22,276 nt of DNA from CBDUBH01 sp965365345 (GTDB taxonomy: Bacteria > Bacteroidota > Ignavibacteria > Ignavibacteriales > SURF-24): assembly GCA_965365345.1 (NCBI GenBank), contig CBDUBH010000057.1:1-22276 (forward strand). Direction: 5' to 3'. This document shows positions 1-7,767 of this stretch, piece after piece. Each line of letters begins with the position of its first letter. Positions within the stretch are counted from its first letter, which is position 1. The position numbers and the translations under genes were made by a program. Under the pieces are notes generated by a model. That model searched no databases. It saw only the letters and a list, made by a program, of their open reading frames with translations, and was not told the DNA's origin.

Positions 1-43
1 CCGCCGTGAAAGGGCGATGTCCTAACCACTAGACGATGGGGCC
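1..43 (-). tRNA. tRNA-Glu (TTC), 3' part cut off by the window edge
   Basis: The minus strand reads GGCCCCATCGTC from base 43, the usual start of bacterial tRNA-Glu, followed by a D arm and an anticodon arm with loop CTTTCAC. The anticodon TTC lies at 8-10. The variable region, T arm and 3' acceptor strand lie outside the window. It is the last member of a four-tRNA minus-strand cluster. Confidence 0.93.
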
Positions 44-73
44 GGATCAACAAACTTTTCAAATTTTGATTTG

Positions 74-148
74 GGTGAGTGATGGGACTTGAACCCACGA
101 CCCTCAGAGCCACAATCTGATGCTCTAACCACCTGAGCTACACTCACC
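74..148 (-). tRNA. tRNA-His (GTG)
   Basis: A full cloverleaf can be read on the minus strand. The acceptor GTGAGTG (147-141) pairs with CACTCAC (81-75). Base 148 gives the extra 5' G typical of tRNA-His, opposite the C at 74. The anticodon GTG is at 111-113 and the T arm contains GGTTCAAGTCC. The 3' CCA does not appear to be encoded. Confidence 0.95.
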
Positions 149-162
149 ATAGATTCTCTTAG

Positions 163-236
163 TGAGCCCGAGTGGAATCGAACCACTAACCTACAGCTTA
201 GAAGGCTGTTGCTCTATCCGATTGAGCTACGGGCCC
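163..236 (-). tRNA. tRNA-Arg (TCT)
   Basis: The minus-strand cloverleaf has acceptor GGGCCCG (236-230) pairing with CGGGCTC (170-164) with one G-U pair, discriminator A at 163, and anticodon loop CTTCTAA giving anticodon TCT at 200-202. The T arm contains the usual GGTTCGA. CCA is not encoded. Confidence 0.95.
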
Positions 237-282
237 AAACCAAGTTTTTTTAAGAACAATCTCTTTTTTATTCTCGCGTATG

Positions 283-358
283 TCGGGGCGGCAGGATTCG
301 AACCTGCGACCTCCTGCTCCCAAAGCAGGCGCGATGAACCGGGCTACGCTACGCCCCG
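283..358 (-). tRNA. tRNA-Pro (TGG)
   Basis: On the minus strand, acceptor CGGGGCG (358-352) pairs perfectly with CGCCCCG (290-284), and the discriminator is A at 283. The anticodon stem CCTGC/GCAGG encloses loop TTTGGGA with anticodon TGG at 320-322. This is the promoter-proximal tRNA of the cluster. CCA is not encoded. Confidence 0.95.
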
Positions 359-396
359 TAAAAATTTTAATGAACTCAAATAAAATTGAGAATTCT

Positions 397-425
397 AAAA
401 TAACATATTTTTATATCGTTGTCAA
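397..425 (-). promoter_or_regulatory. Promoter of the tRNA cluster (TTGACA-17-TATTTT)
   Basis: On the minus strand a perfect TTGACA -35 box (425-420) is followed by a 17-base spacer and a TATTTT -10 box (402-397). Transcription would start near 390, giving a leader of about 30 bases before tRNA-Pro. The rest of the 359-497 gap is AT-rich and must also hold the plus-strand lol promoter, which I could not define. Confidence 0.6.
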
Positions 426-497
426 TATTCCTGCACAAAAAATTACATTTAATATTTTTTATTTGTAAATTTATTTTAATTATTTTGGATAACTTTA

Positions 498-1724
498 ATG
501 GCTTTCTCTCTTTTTGTCGCAAAAAAGTTTATTGCTTCAAGAAAAAATTCTAAATTCGTTTCGCTTATCTCCGTAATTTCCGTTTTGGGAATTGCAATAG
601 GAGTTGCTACTTTAATTATCGCTTTAACTATTTTAAGCGGATTTGAAAAAGTTATCGCCCAAAAAGTTATTCAATTTAATTCTCATATCCAAATAAATTC
701 ATTCAGCGATAAACAACTTCCCGATCCGCAAATAATCCGTCCCATTATCGAAAAAAAACTTCAACCTTATGTAGAAGGAATTTCTCCTTTTGCGCAAAGA
801 CTTGCAATTGTAAAATCCCGAAAAAAAACTGACGGAATTACAATAAAAGGAATAACACCTGCTTACGATGTCTCCGATATGCAAAAATTTATTATCAAAG
901 GAAATTATAATTTGGATTATTCCGAAAAACTTCCGCCTGTTTTGATCGGAAATAAATTAGCTGAAAGACTTTTAGTTGATATAAATGATAAACTTACAAT
1001 TTTCACATTGAAAAATAACGAAATGCCTTCGCCTGAAAATCCGCCGAGTATAAAACAATTTCAAATTGCAGGAATTTATGAAAGCGGAATGGCAGAATTT
1101 GATGATCTTTACGCTTATGTAAATCTTCAAAATGCTCAGGAAGTTTTCGGAATGCAAAATACTGTTAACGGTTACGATATCAAATTAAATTCCATTGAAA
1201 AAGTTGACAGCATTTCCACAAGTTTGATGAATTATTTGGGTTATCCTTATTATGTCCGTTCAATTTTTAAAATTTATCAAAATATTTTCACGTGGATTGA
1301 TCTTCAGAAAAAACTGATCCCGATTGGATTAACTTTAATTGTAATTGTTGCGGCATTTAATATTATCGGAACACTTTTAATGATAGTTTTGGAACGTTCA
1401 AATTCTATCGGTATTTTGCGTTCATTGGGCGCAAAAAGAAAACAGATTCTGTCACTTTTTATTTTGCAGGGAATTTATATTTCAACAATCGGAATTTTAA
1501 TCGGGAATGCTTTGGCTTTTGTTTTAAGCGTCCTTCAATTAAAATTTAATTTGATAAGAATTCCCGAATCGGTTTATTTTATGTCAACAACTCCGATAGA
1601 TATTGTTCCTTTAAATTATTTGATCGTTTCGCTCGCGACTTTCATTTTGTGTTTTTTAACTTCAGCAATTCCAAGTTATATAGCAACAAAAATTTCACCC
1701 GTTTCTGCATTGAGATTTAATTAA
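498..1724 (+). CDS. lolC/E: LolC/LolE-type lipoprotein-releasing ABC transporter permease (first copy)
   Basis: This is an inner-membrane permease subunit of the Lol system, which extracts mature outer-membrane lipoproteins from the inner membrane and hands them to a periplasmic carrier. The 408-residue length is normal for LolC/LolE. The layout is typical of the FtsX/MacB permease superfamily: TM1 at about 20-48, a large periplasmic domain at about 50-268, then three TM segments at about 273-298, 318-345 and 373-396. The cytoplasmic coupling motif SIGILRSLGAKRKQ lies near 303-316 and would touch the ATPase. The next permease begins one base after the stop and lolD follows, so the three form one operon. 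LolC and LolE cannot be told apart from sequence alone. A general MacB-like exporter is the alternative, but two paralogous permeases plus one ATPase favour Lol. The ATG start has only a weak ribosome-binding site. Confidence 0.88.
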   Translation: MAFSLFVAKKFIASRKNSKFVSLISVISVLGIAIGVATLIIALTILSGFEKVIAQKVIQFNSHIQINSFSDKQLPDPQIIRPIIEKKLQPYVEGISPFAQRLAIVKSRKKTDGITIKGITPAYDVSDMQKFIIKGNYNLDYSEKLPPVLIGNKLAERLLVDINDKLTIFTLKNNEMPSPENPPSIKQFQIAGIYESGMAEFDDLYAYVNLQNAQEVFGMQNTVNGYDIKLNSIEKVDSISTSLMNYLGYPYYVRSIFKIYQNIFTWIDLQKKLIPIGLTLIVIVAAFNIIGTLLMIVLERSNSIGILRSLGAKRKQILSLFILQGIYISTIGILIGNALAFVLSVLQLKFNLIRIPESVYFMSTTPIDIVPLNYLIVSLATFILCFLTSAIPSYIATKISPVSALRFN

Positions 1725-1725
1725 A

Positions 1726-2946
1726 ATGAATTTTGAATTTTTCATAGCGAAAAGATATTTGGTTTCAAAACATAAACTGAATTTTATCACAATAATTTCA
1801 TTGATCTCTGCTCTTGGAATTACTTTGGGAGTTGCGGCTTTAATTGTAATTTTGTCTGTATTTAACGGATTTAACCGGCTTGTAACTTCAATCCTCGTAA
1901 ATTTTGATCCGCATATAAGAATTACGGCTTTAACGGAAAATTTTTCCGGTAATGAAAATCAATTTAAAAATATTTTTGAATCGAATGGAAATATAAAATC
2001 ACACTTCCCTTTTGCCGGTGGAAAAGCAATAATTTACAAAGATGGAATTACAAATATTGTTGATGTAAAGGGAATTCCAAAAGATTTTGATAATGAAAAT
2101 TGGGGAGTTAAAGCTGCAACAAAATACGGGAAATATGATATTTCGGGAAATCAAATGATTATCGGAATTACGCTAGCAACTAAACTTCAGGCACTTCGCG
2201 GCGATACGGTTGTAATTACTTCATTTAACAGTTTAAGCCGTTCTGCAATTTCATATCAAATGCCTGTGACAAGAAAATTTGTGATAAGCGGAATTTTTGA
2301 ATCGAACAATAATGATTATGATGCGCTTGCGGTTTTTACATCTTTGCAAAATGCTCAATCATTATTCGAAATGAAAAATCAAATTAGCGGTTACGAAATC
2401 CGTTTAAATAATATTACAAATTCTGAAAAAGTAAAATCTTACCTTCAAAAAAATCTTGATCAAAATAAATTTTCAATTAATACTTGGTACGATCTTCATA
2501 AAGATCTTTACACCGTAATGCAAATTGAAAGATGGGCGGCTTATGTAATTTTAAGCCTTATTATCGCAATTGCAACTTTCAATGTTTTGGGTTCGCTTTC
2601 AATGTCAGTAATCGAAAAGAAAAAAGATATAGGAATTTTAAGATCAATGGGCGCTAAGGATAAATCAATTTTACGTATCTTTATGTTCGAAGGAATTTTG
2701 ATAGGAATAATCGGAACTTTTATAGGAAGTATTTTAGGATATTTGATAATTTTTCTTCAAATCAAATATAAATTTTATCCTTTAGATCCAACAAGATATA
2801 TAATTGACGCGCTTCCTGTGGAAATTAGATTAGCGGATTTTTTTGCGGTTGCCGGAATGTCGCTTTTCCTTTCATTCATAGCATCGCTTTTTCCGGCAAA
2901 ACGCGCGCTTGGCGTAAAAGCAATTGACGCAATCAAATGGGAGTAA
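1726..2946 (+). CDS. lolC/E: LolC/LolE-type lipoprotein-releasing ABC transporter permease (second copy)
   Basis: This is a paralogue of the preceding gene (406 against 408 residues) with the same architecture: TM1 at about 19-47, a periplasmic domain to about 265, and three C-terminal TM segments at about 271-296, 315-345 and 368-392. The motif DIGILRSMGAKDKS (301-314) matches the coupling helix of the first copy, and both share LQNAQ and GYEI/GYDI stretches in the periplasmic domain. It would form the heterodimeric membrane part of a LolCDE complex. Its start follows the upstream stop by one base, which suggests translational coupling. The final codons (KWE) supply the ribosome-binding site for lolD. 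Confidence 0.88.
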   Translation: MNFEFFIAKRYLVSKHKLNFITIISLISALGITLGVAALIVILSVFNGFNRLVTSILVNFDPHIRITALTENFSGNENQFKNIFESNGNIKSHFPFAGGKAIIYKDGITNIVDVKGIPKDFDNENWGVKAATKYGKYDISGNQMIIGITLATKLQALRGDTVVITSFNSLSRSAISYQMPVTRKFVISGIFESNNNDYDALAVFTSLQNAQSLFEMKNQISGYEIRLNNITNSEKVKSYLQKNLDQNKFSINTWYDLHKDLYTVMQIERWAAYVILSLIIAIATFNVLGSLSMSVIEKKKDIGILRSMGAKDKSILRIFMFEGILIGIIGTFIGSILGYLIIFLQIKYKFYPLDPTRYIIDALPVEIRLADFFAVAGMSLFLSFIASLFPAKRALGVKAIDAIKWE

Positions 2947-2949
2947 TAT

Positions 2950-3636
2950 TTGGCGGATAACGAAATTATTTTAACGGCTGAAAATATTCATAAAACTTAT
3001 AAGACCGTTGAGAAGAAAAGTCTAGAAGTTCTAAAAGGAATTTCACTTGAAATTAAACGGAATAAAATTACCGTGATTATTGGCGCTTCCGGTGCAGGAA
3101 AAAGCACTTTGCTACATATTTTAAGCGGATTAGATCGCCCTGATTTAGGCGAGGTGAAAATTGATTCGCAAAATATTTTTAATTTGAATGACGAAAAACT
3201 TTCATCTTTCAGAAATAAACATATCGGATTTGTATTTCAATTTCACCACTTGCTTCCTGAATTTACAGCAGCGGAAAATGTTGCCTTGCCGCTTTTGATT
3301 GATAACAATTCGCTCAAATCTTCATTAAAAAAAGCCGAAGAGGTTTTGGAACTTGTCGGATTAAAAGATAGAATTCATCATAAACCGGCTGAACTTTCCG
3401 GTGGTGAGCAACAAAGAATTGCCGTGGCAAGAGCATTGATAAATGATGCTTCCGTAATATTTGCAGATGAACCGACGGGAAATTTGGATTCAGTAAATTC
3501 CGAAATGATACACAATTTATTTGTTGATCTCCGAGATAAATTTCAAAAAACTTTCGTAATTGTTACGCATAATAAAGATCTTGTAAATTTAGCCGATGAA
3601 GTTTTCGATATGAAAGATGGAAGATTAAAAGAATAA
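2950..3636 (+). CDS. lolD: LolD-type lipoprotein-export ABC transporter ATPase
   Basis: This cytoplasmic ATPase powers the two upstream permeases. All nucleotide-binding motifs are present: Walker A GASGAGKST (45-53), Q-loop Gln97, signature LSGGEQQR (149-156), Walker B VIFADE (169-174) and H-loop His207. The 228-residue length is normal for LolD. The start is TTG, chosen because GGGAG at 2939-2943, overlapping the stop of the upstream permease, is correctly spaced and no better ATG lies nearby. LolD, MacB and FtsE ATPases are similar; the two LolC/E-like partners decide the call. Confidence 0.88.
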   Translation: MADNEIILTAENIHKTYKTVEKKSLEVLKGISLEIKRNKITVIIGASGAGKSTLLHILSGLDRPDLGEVKIDSQNIFNLNDEKLSSFRNKHIGFVFQFHHLLPEFTAAENVALPLLIDNNSLKSSLKKAEEVLELVGLKDRIHHKPAELSGGEQQRIAVARALINDASVIFADEPTGNLDSVNSEMIHNLFVDLRDKFQKTFVIVTHNKDLVNLADEVFDMKDGRLKE

Positions 3637-3644
3637 AAAAAATC

Positions 3645-3676
3645 CAAAGATGAAAAGATTCAAAGATTGAAAAATT
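3645..3676. repeat. Imperfect 16-base tandem repeat downstream of lolD
   Basis: Two adjacent units, CAAAGATGAAAAGATT (3645-3660) and CAAAGATTGAAAAATT (3661-3676), match at 13 of 16 positions. They lie in the short gap between the convergent lolD and hydrolase genes. It could be simple AT-rich drift. Confidence 0.4.
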
Positions 3677-3685
3677 TTAACTCAA

Positions 3686-3712
3686 AGTCATTCCGTCTTG
3701 TCAGGAATGACT
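3686..3712. terminator. Inverted repeat between convergent operons, possible two-way terminator
   Basis: AGTCATTCC (3686-3694) is perfectly complementary to GGAATGACT (3704-3712), with a 9-base loop. It lies between the ends of lolD and the hydrolase gene at 3748, where a shared terminator is expected. Neither side carries a clean T tract, so it is either a weak terminator or a member of a dispersed repeat family. Confidence 0.45.
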
Positions 3713-3747
3713 ATATAGATTTTATTAAATATAATTTTGATCTGAAA

Positions 3748-4614
3748 CTATCTCAGAAAATCCGCGATCAATTTGTTAACTTCTTCAAATTTTTCTGCTT
3801 GTAAAAAATGCCCGCTGTTTTTTATACAATGAATTTCAGGATAAGGAATTTTCTTTCCTTCAATTTCAAAAATATCTTTTTGTGTTAAATGATTGTGCAT
3901 GAATTTATTCGGAATGAAATAATCTTTATCGCTGTACATAATAATTGTTTTCTGCTTCACTTCATGAAGTTTATGATTTACAGGTTCATCCAATAATCCG
4001 GAAAGCGAATTTGAAACTATTTTGCAGTAATCAAAATAATTTTTTGATCTGCTGATTTTTATATATTCTTCAATAAGATAAGCTGTAAAATCATTGCTTT
4101 CGTAAAAATTATTTTTGATCGAATTTGCAATCCGCTTTTCATCTTTTACATAAATTTTTTCTTGCGTAAAATTTCTTTTTATAATTTCTTTTTCCTGATC
4201 AGTAAAATTTTCAAATCCTGCAGGAGCGATCAAAATTAATTTTGAAATTTCTTCTGGGAATCTTAATGCGGTAAAAATTGAAATTTGTCCGCCCATTGAG
4301 TGTCCTGCGAGCGAAACATTTTTCAATTCTAATTTTTCGATTATCTCAATAATTACACCGGAGTAAAATTCCAAATTTCCATTGTGATATTCGTGTGAAG
4401 ATTTTCCATAAGCGGGTAAATCAATTGCAACGCAGCGGAATTTTTTTGAAAGTTGCGGAAGATTTTTAATCCAGGCAGAAATATTGCTTGAAAGTCCGTG
4501 TATGAAAATTATAGTTTGTTCACCAATTTCATTATCGAAATATGCAATATTTCTGCCGTCGTTTAAATAGAGATTTTTAATTTCAAAAGGATAATTCAAT
4601 TCAGGGAATTGCAT
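3748..4614 (-). CDS. Alpha/beta hydrolase without signal peptide (probable cytoplasmic esterase)
   Basis: This is an alpha/beta-hydrolase-fold protein of 288 residues, the last gene of the long minus-strand operon. The oxyanion-hole motif FIHGLSS is at about 37-43, the nucleophile elbow GHSMGG puts the catalytic Ser at 106, and Asp231 (SDKDYFIPN) and His269 (NSGHF) complete the triad. No signal peptide or lipobox is present, so it should act in the cytoplasm. It is clearly paralogous to the gene immediately upstream, sharing blocks such as GHSMGGQISI and PAGFE. The gap is 7 bases and a ribosome-binding site (AGGAA) lies inside the upstream gene's end. The substrate is unknown; an ester or C-C bond hydrolase are both possible. 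With an acyl-CoA ligase and thiolase in the operon, an ester-derived acid is the most natural product. Confidence 0.82.
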   Translation of the reverse strand: MQFPELNYPFEIKNLYLNDGRNIAYFDNEIGEQTIIFIHGLSSNISAWIKNLPQLSKKFRCVAIDLPAYGKSSHEYHNGNLEFYSGVIIEIIEKLELKNVSLAGHSMGGQISIFTALRFPEEISKLILIAPAGFENFTDQEKEIIKRNFTQEKIYVKDEKRIANSIKNNFYESNDFTAYLIEEYIKISRSKNYFDYCKIVSNSLSGLLDEPVNHKLHEVKQKTIIMYSDKDYFIPNKFMHNHLTQKDIFEIEGKKIPYPEIHCIKNSGHFLQAEKFEEVNKLIADFLR

Positions 4615-4621
4615 TTTAATT

Positions 4622-5581
4622 TCAATTTCCTTTTAAGAAATTAATAACTTCCCTGTTAAATTCTTGCGGTTTTTCAACCATTAACATATGTCCGGCTTTA
4701 TCTATCTGATGAATTTTACTATTACGGATTTTTTTGTGTCCGCTTTCAAAAACATCTTTTGAAAATCCGGGATTCAAATACGGATTTGGAATTAAGCCGT
4801 CATATTTTCCGTAAATTATAAAAGTAGGAACTTTTATATTCTGAATTTTGTCATAAGTCGGTTCATCTAACATTCCGTTAACATTTCTAACTACCGCGTA
4901 GGAATATTTTTCAAAATCATCATTTTTTGAAGTTCTTACTCTTTCTTCGATCATCCATTCCCAATCATTATTCCAATTGTAAAAGTTGATTGCCAAATTT
5001 CTTCTGATCGCTTCTTCGTTGGCTGATTTTACGCCTTTAACAGTCATTACACTTCTTAACCAATCGCCTTCGCCGCGATCAAATTTTTCAAATCCTGCGG
5101 GTGCGGCTAGAATTAATTTATTTAAATATTCTGGATATTTTAATGCGAAGATTATGCTGATCTGTCCGCCCATTGAATGACCAAGCAAACTTACATTTTT
5201 CAAATTCAGTTCATCAATTAATTTTTTGATCTGATCAGCATAATAACTTAACGCGTACGGGAAGTTTCCTTTTTGGCTTTTTCCGTAGCCGGGAAGGTCA
5301 ACTGCAATAACTCTGAATTGTTTTGAAAGTTCGTCAATGTTGTAACGCCAAAACCCTGCGTTGCTTCCCAATCCATGGATCATAATTAAAGTTTGATCGC
5401 CGCTGCCTTGATCAATGTAAGCGATCTCAGGATTTTGCAAAGTTTTTTTAACGGGATAAGAATAATCTACATCTTCAAATTCGAGAGCGGATTTGTCAGT
5501 GTATAAAAATCCGCTGCATCCGAATAAAACCAAGCTTAAAAATAAAATGATTAAATTTTTCAGATTTATTAAATTTTTCAT
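4622..5581 (-). CDS. Lipoprotein alpha/beta hydrolase (envelope esterase/lipase-like)
   Basis: This is a 319-residue alpha/beta hydrolase with a type II signal peptide: basic start, hydrophobic stretch at about 10-20 and lipobox LFGC with acylated Cys22. It should be anchored in the envelope. The triad is Ser136 (GHSMGG, 134-139), Asp261 (YGKYDGLIPN) and His298 (KAGHM), and the oxyanion motif MIHGLGS is at 67-73. The start is well supported by AGGAGG eight bases upstream, overlapping the end of the barrel gene. It is the envelope counterpart of the cytoplasmic hydrolase that follows. No acidic stretch follows the Cys, so surface exposure is not indicated. I infer that it cleaves an ester substrate in the periplasm before transport; the substrate cannot be read from the sequence. 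Confidence 0.83.
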   Translation of the reverse strand: MKNLINLKNLIILFLSLVLFGCSGFLYTDKSALEFEDVDYSYPVKKTLQNPEIAYIDQGSGDQTLIMIHGLGSNAGFWRYNIDELSKQFRVIAVDLPGYGKSQKGNFPYALSYYADQIKKLIDELNLKNVSLLGHSMGGQISIIFALKYPEYLNKLILAAPAGFEKFDRGEGDWLRSVMTVKGVKSANEEAIRRNLAINFYNWNNDWEWMIEERVRTSKNDDFEKYSYAVVRNVNGMLDEPTYDKIQNIKVPTFIIYGKYDGLIPNPYLNPGFSKDVFESGHKKIRNSKIHQIDKAGHMLMVEKPQEFNREVINFLKGN

Positions 5582-5593
5582 TTTGCAAACCTC

Positions 5594-7147
5594 CTAAAAC
5601 ATCAGCCAGTTAAGTGAAGTAAAAATTACCCACGGATCTTTCGGTCTTTCGCTGTTATAAGTAACTCTTGGTGAATCATAAAAATCGCCTAGCTTACAAT
5701 AACCCGCACTTAATCCCAAAGTTAAAAATACTTTTAAGTTATATTTAACTTCAAAATTTACTTCGCTGCCGATCAGTTTTGCTCCGTTTTGAGGTTTTAC
5801 ATTTGAAAGTGCCGTTGCAAATCCTAATTTTGTATTTAATTTATTCGGAATAAAATCTTTATAAATAATTAAGAACACAGCCGAAACTCCCATTCCCATA
5901 TTTGAAATGTCGTGAACTGCAGAATAATATCTATTTACAACTTGAGCATCAGGGAATAAAATCAATGCGCGGTGAGAGCTGTAAATTCCTGTTGGAGATC
6001 CCCAAACGTTTCCGGTAATCACGCTGTTTAAAGTTCCGTCTGAAGCGCCGTTTTTATCGCCTGTTGTATAAAGTCCTTCAAGCTGAATTTTATCATTTGC
6101 CGTCATTCCGAATTTATAAGATACCTGTGCATTTGCCGCCAATCCGAAATTATCGGCAAACGATCCGGCTTTCATTGAAGCAGCGTTTACTGTATCAATA
6201 TTTCCAAAATTTGCCATCACAAAAGCATCAGCCCAAACTCTTCCTGCAAGAAAATCTCTGTTATATGCAGTATGACCGCCTAACCAGAAAATATCAGCTT
6301 CGTATCTTTGTGTCGGTAAATTTATTCTAACAGCGCCATTATATTCTGCAAGAGCACTATTTAACCCTTGTCCTAAAACTGAAATTCCACCGGCTGATTT
6401 TCCTCTATCCCACAAATACCAAGCATCAACTCCGGCTTCAATTAGAGGATGAATTTTTGATTCCAGATCCAGCATCCACAATGATACGTCATCATTTTCC
6501 TGAATAATATTTTCATAAAGTTGATAATAGCCGATTCTTCCGATTGTGGTTGGATTTAATTTCCCGTAAATACTTGCTCCAACTCCTTGCGTTCCCCAAT
6601 AAGCTAATTTATATGCGCTTGTTTGTGCAACTCCGAGAGCCGTTACATTAGGATCGCGCGGGTTATCAAAAATTCTTTGAAGCCCGATAACTGCAAGCCA
6701 ATTATCATTTGCCTTAATTTCAACATTTGCCAATAAAGTTTGAATATTTACTTGACCTGCATTAATTCCGCCGCCGGAATTTCCACCAACTCCGTAAGCA
6801 TTATCTCCCCAGGTCATATCAATTTTAAACAAACTTCTGAAAGTTGCATAGCCATCTAAAATTTCCGGTGTGTAAATAAACATCGGAACAAATCTTTGTT
6901 CAACGTAAGAGGCGGTTCTAGGACTTGTATTTGTAGTATTTGGGCCGAATAATCTACCAATTATTTGTCCGCGTAAAAGTTCGTTTGTCGGTGAAATATC
7001 CGAAGCTGTTGCTCTTGTGAACCAATATCCAATATAAGTTAACTCAGGAGTTTTTGGATCTTGATATTTTTCAAACGATAAAGATGTATCGCTTTGTGCG
7101 TTGAGCAAAACCGGCAATAAAAAAAACAGGATTAAAAATCTTTTCAT
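5594..7147 (-). CDS. Outer-membrane beta-barrel protein (porin / alginate-export-like)
   Basis: This is a predicted outer-membrane channel of 517 residues. It has a Sec signal peptide at 1-17 (MKRFLILFFLLPVLLNA, cleavage before Gln18), then many alternating aromatic/hydrophobic strands rich in Gly, Asn and Tyr, and a C-terminal Phe (NWLMF), the usual assembly signal of outer-membrane barrels. An open frame extends 22 residues further upstream, but the start at 7147 is preferred because of a GGAG ribosome-binding site and the signal peptide. It most resembles alginate-export-type barrels in general character, but I cannot assign a family with certainty. It lies between a small lipoprotein and a lipoprotein hydrolase, so it probably imports the substrate of the cluster. 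A terminator-like hairpin just upstream may lower its expression relative to upstream genes. Confidence 0.75.
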   Translation of the reverse strand: MKRFLILFFLLPVLLNAQSDTSLSFEKYQDPKTPELTYIGYWFTRATASDISPTNELLRGQIIGRLFGPNTTNTSPRTASYVEQRFVPMFIYTPEILDGYATFRSLFKIDMTWGDNAYGVGGNSGGGINAGQVNIQTLLANVEIKANDNWLAVIGLQRIFDNPRDPNVTALGVAQTSAYKLAYWGTQGVGASIYGKLNPTTIGRIGYYQLYENIIQENDDVSLWMLDLESKIHPLIEAGVDAWYLWDRGKSAGGISVLGQGLNSALAEYNGAVRINLPTQRYEADIFWLGGHTAYNRDFLAGRVWADAFVMANFGNIDTVNAASMKAGSFADNFGLAANAQVSYKFGMTANDKIQLEGLYTTGDKNGASDGTLNSVITGNVWGSPTGIYSSHRALILFPDAQVVNRYYSAVHDISNMGMGVSAVFLIIYKDFIPNKLNTKLGFATALSNVKPQNGAKLIGSEVNFEVKYNLKVFLTLGLSAGYCKLGDFYDSPRVTYNSERPKDPWVIFTSLNWLMF

Positions 7148-7181
7148 TGAAATTCTCCGTAAGATTAACAGAAAACAAAAC

Positions 7182-7203
7182 GGGAGAGAATTTCTCCTCT
7201 CCC
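7182..7203 (-). terminator. Terminator-like hairpin between lipoprotein and barrel genes
   Basis: On the minus strand GGGAGAG (7203-7197), an 8-base loop and CTCTCCC (7188-7182) form a perfect 7-bp GC-rich stem, followed by GTTTTGTTTTC. It starts 11 bases after the lipoprotein stop and ends 35 bases before the barrel start, so it would partially terminate the operon or protect the upstream RNA from 3' decay. Confidence 0.65.
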
Positions 7204-7213
7204 TAAGGTTCAA

Positions 7214-7756
7214 TTATTTTTTCACATAAGTTTGAATATAAATAGGATATTTTGTTCCTGCGATTGAAGTGCTTCCAAATCCGCCATCAGCAGTTGGAGC
7301 AGAAACTCCGGTTAAAGCAGGATTTGTTTGAATAACTTCATATCTCATTGATCCATCTTTTACAGCATAAATTCCGGTTGCCGTAATAGTTGCCGGAGTT
7401 GACTGATTTGCAATGATAGTATAGATTTTAGCGCCATTAGTAGGACTTCCTGTCAAAGTATCGGTATAAGTTGATTCGGTAATTTGATAAGTTCCACTTA
7501 ATGTTGTTTGAACATCACTGCTATCTGTTTGAACAACAGTGTAAGAATTATTTTCGTTAAAGGTTGCTTCAATCTTTTTGACTTTGAATGGTGCAACTCT
7601 CAAACCAAATGCAACGTTAGCACCTTCAGAAACCCATGCGCCAACAATTGGATTTTTTTCAGGTTCCGGATTTGTTCCGTTATCATCATTATCATCACCG
7701 CAAGCATTAAATACAAGACTTCCGGCTAATAGAGCCAACATTAATAACTTTTTCAT
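7214..7756 (-). CDS. Small lipoprotein with acidic linker, unknown function
   Basis: This is a 180-residue lipoprotein. The type II signal peptide ends in lipobox FNAC with Cys19, followed by an acidic linker (GDDNDDNG, 20-27) and a Pro/Glu-rich stretch. The rest (about 36-180) is rich in Thr, Tyr and beta-strand pattern; IVGAW near 37-41 and the spacing of strands recall small lipocalin-like lipoproteins of Bacteroidota, but no family can be named firmly. The acidic run right after the acylated Cys resembles the export signals that send lipoproteins to the cell surface in Bacteroidota. The ATG has a good AGGAG site. It lies between the acyl-CoA ligase (11-base gap) and the barrel gene, so it may be a surface binding partner of the barrel. 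Confidence 0.7.
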   Translation of the reverse strand: MKKLLMLALLAGSLVFNACGDDNDDNGTNPEPEKNPIVGAWVSEGANVAFGLRVAPFKVKKIEATFNENNSYTVVQTDSSDVQTTLSGTYQITESTYTDTLTGSPTNGAKIYTIIANQSTPATITATGIYAVKDGSMRYEVIQTNPALTGVSAPTADGGFGSTSIAGTKYPIYIQTYVKK

Positions 7757-7767
7757 AATAACTCCTT

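Noticed and set aside
162..468. Small plus-strand open frames reading GIEPLTYS and AGFEPATS
   Set aside because: They are the antisense of the tRNA-Arg and tRNA-Pro genes; the AGFEPATS-type peptide is a well-known false annotation from reverse-complemented tRNA T arms.
7148..7213. 22-residue N-terminal extension of the outer-membrane barrel
   Set aside because: It translates the hairpin between the two genes, has no ribosome-binding site and would bury the signal peptide; the start at 7147 has GGAG and begins the signal peptide.
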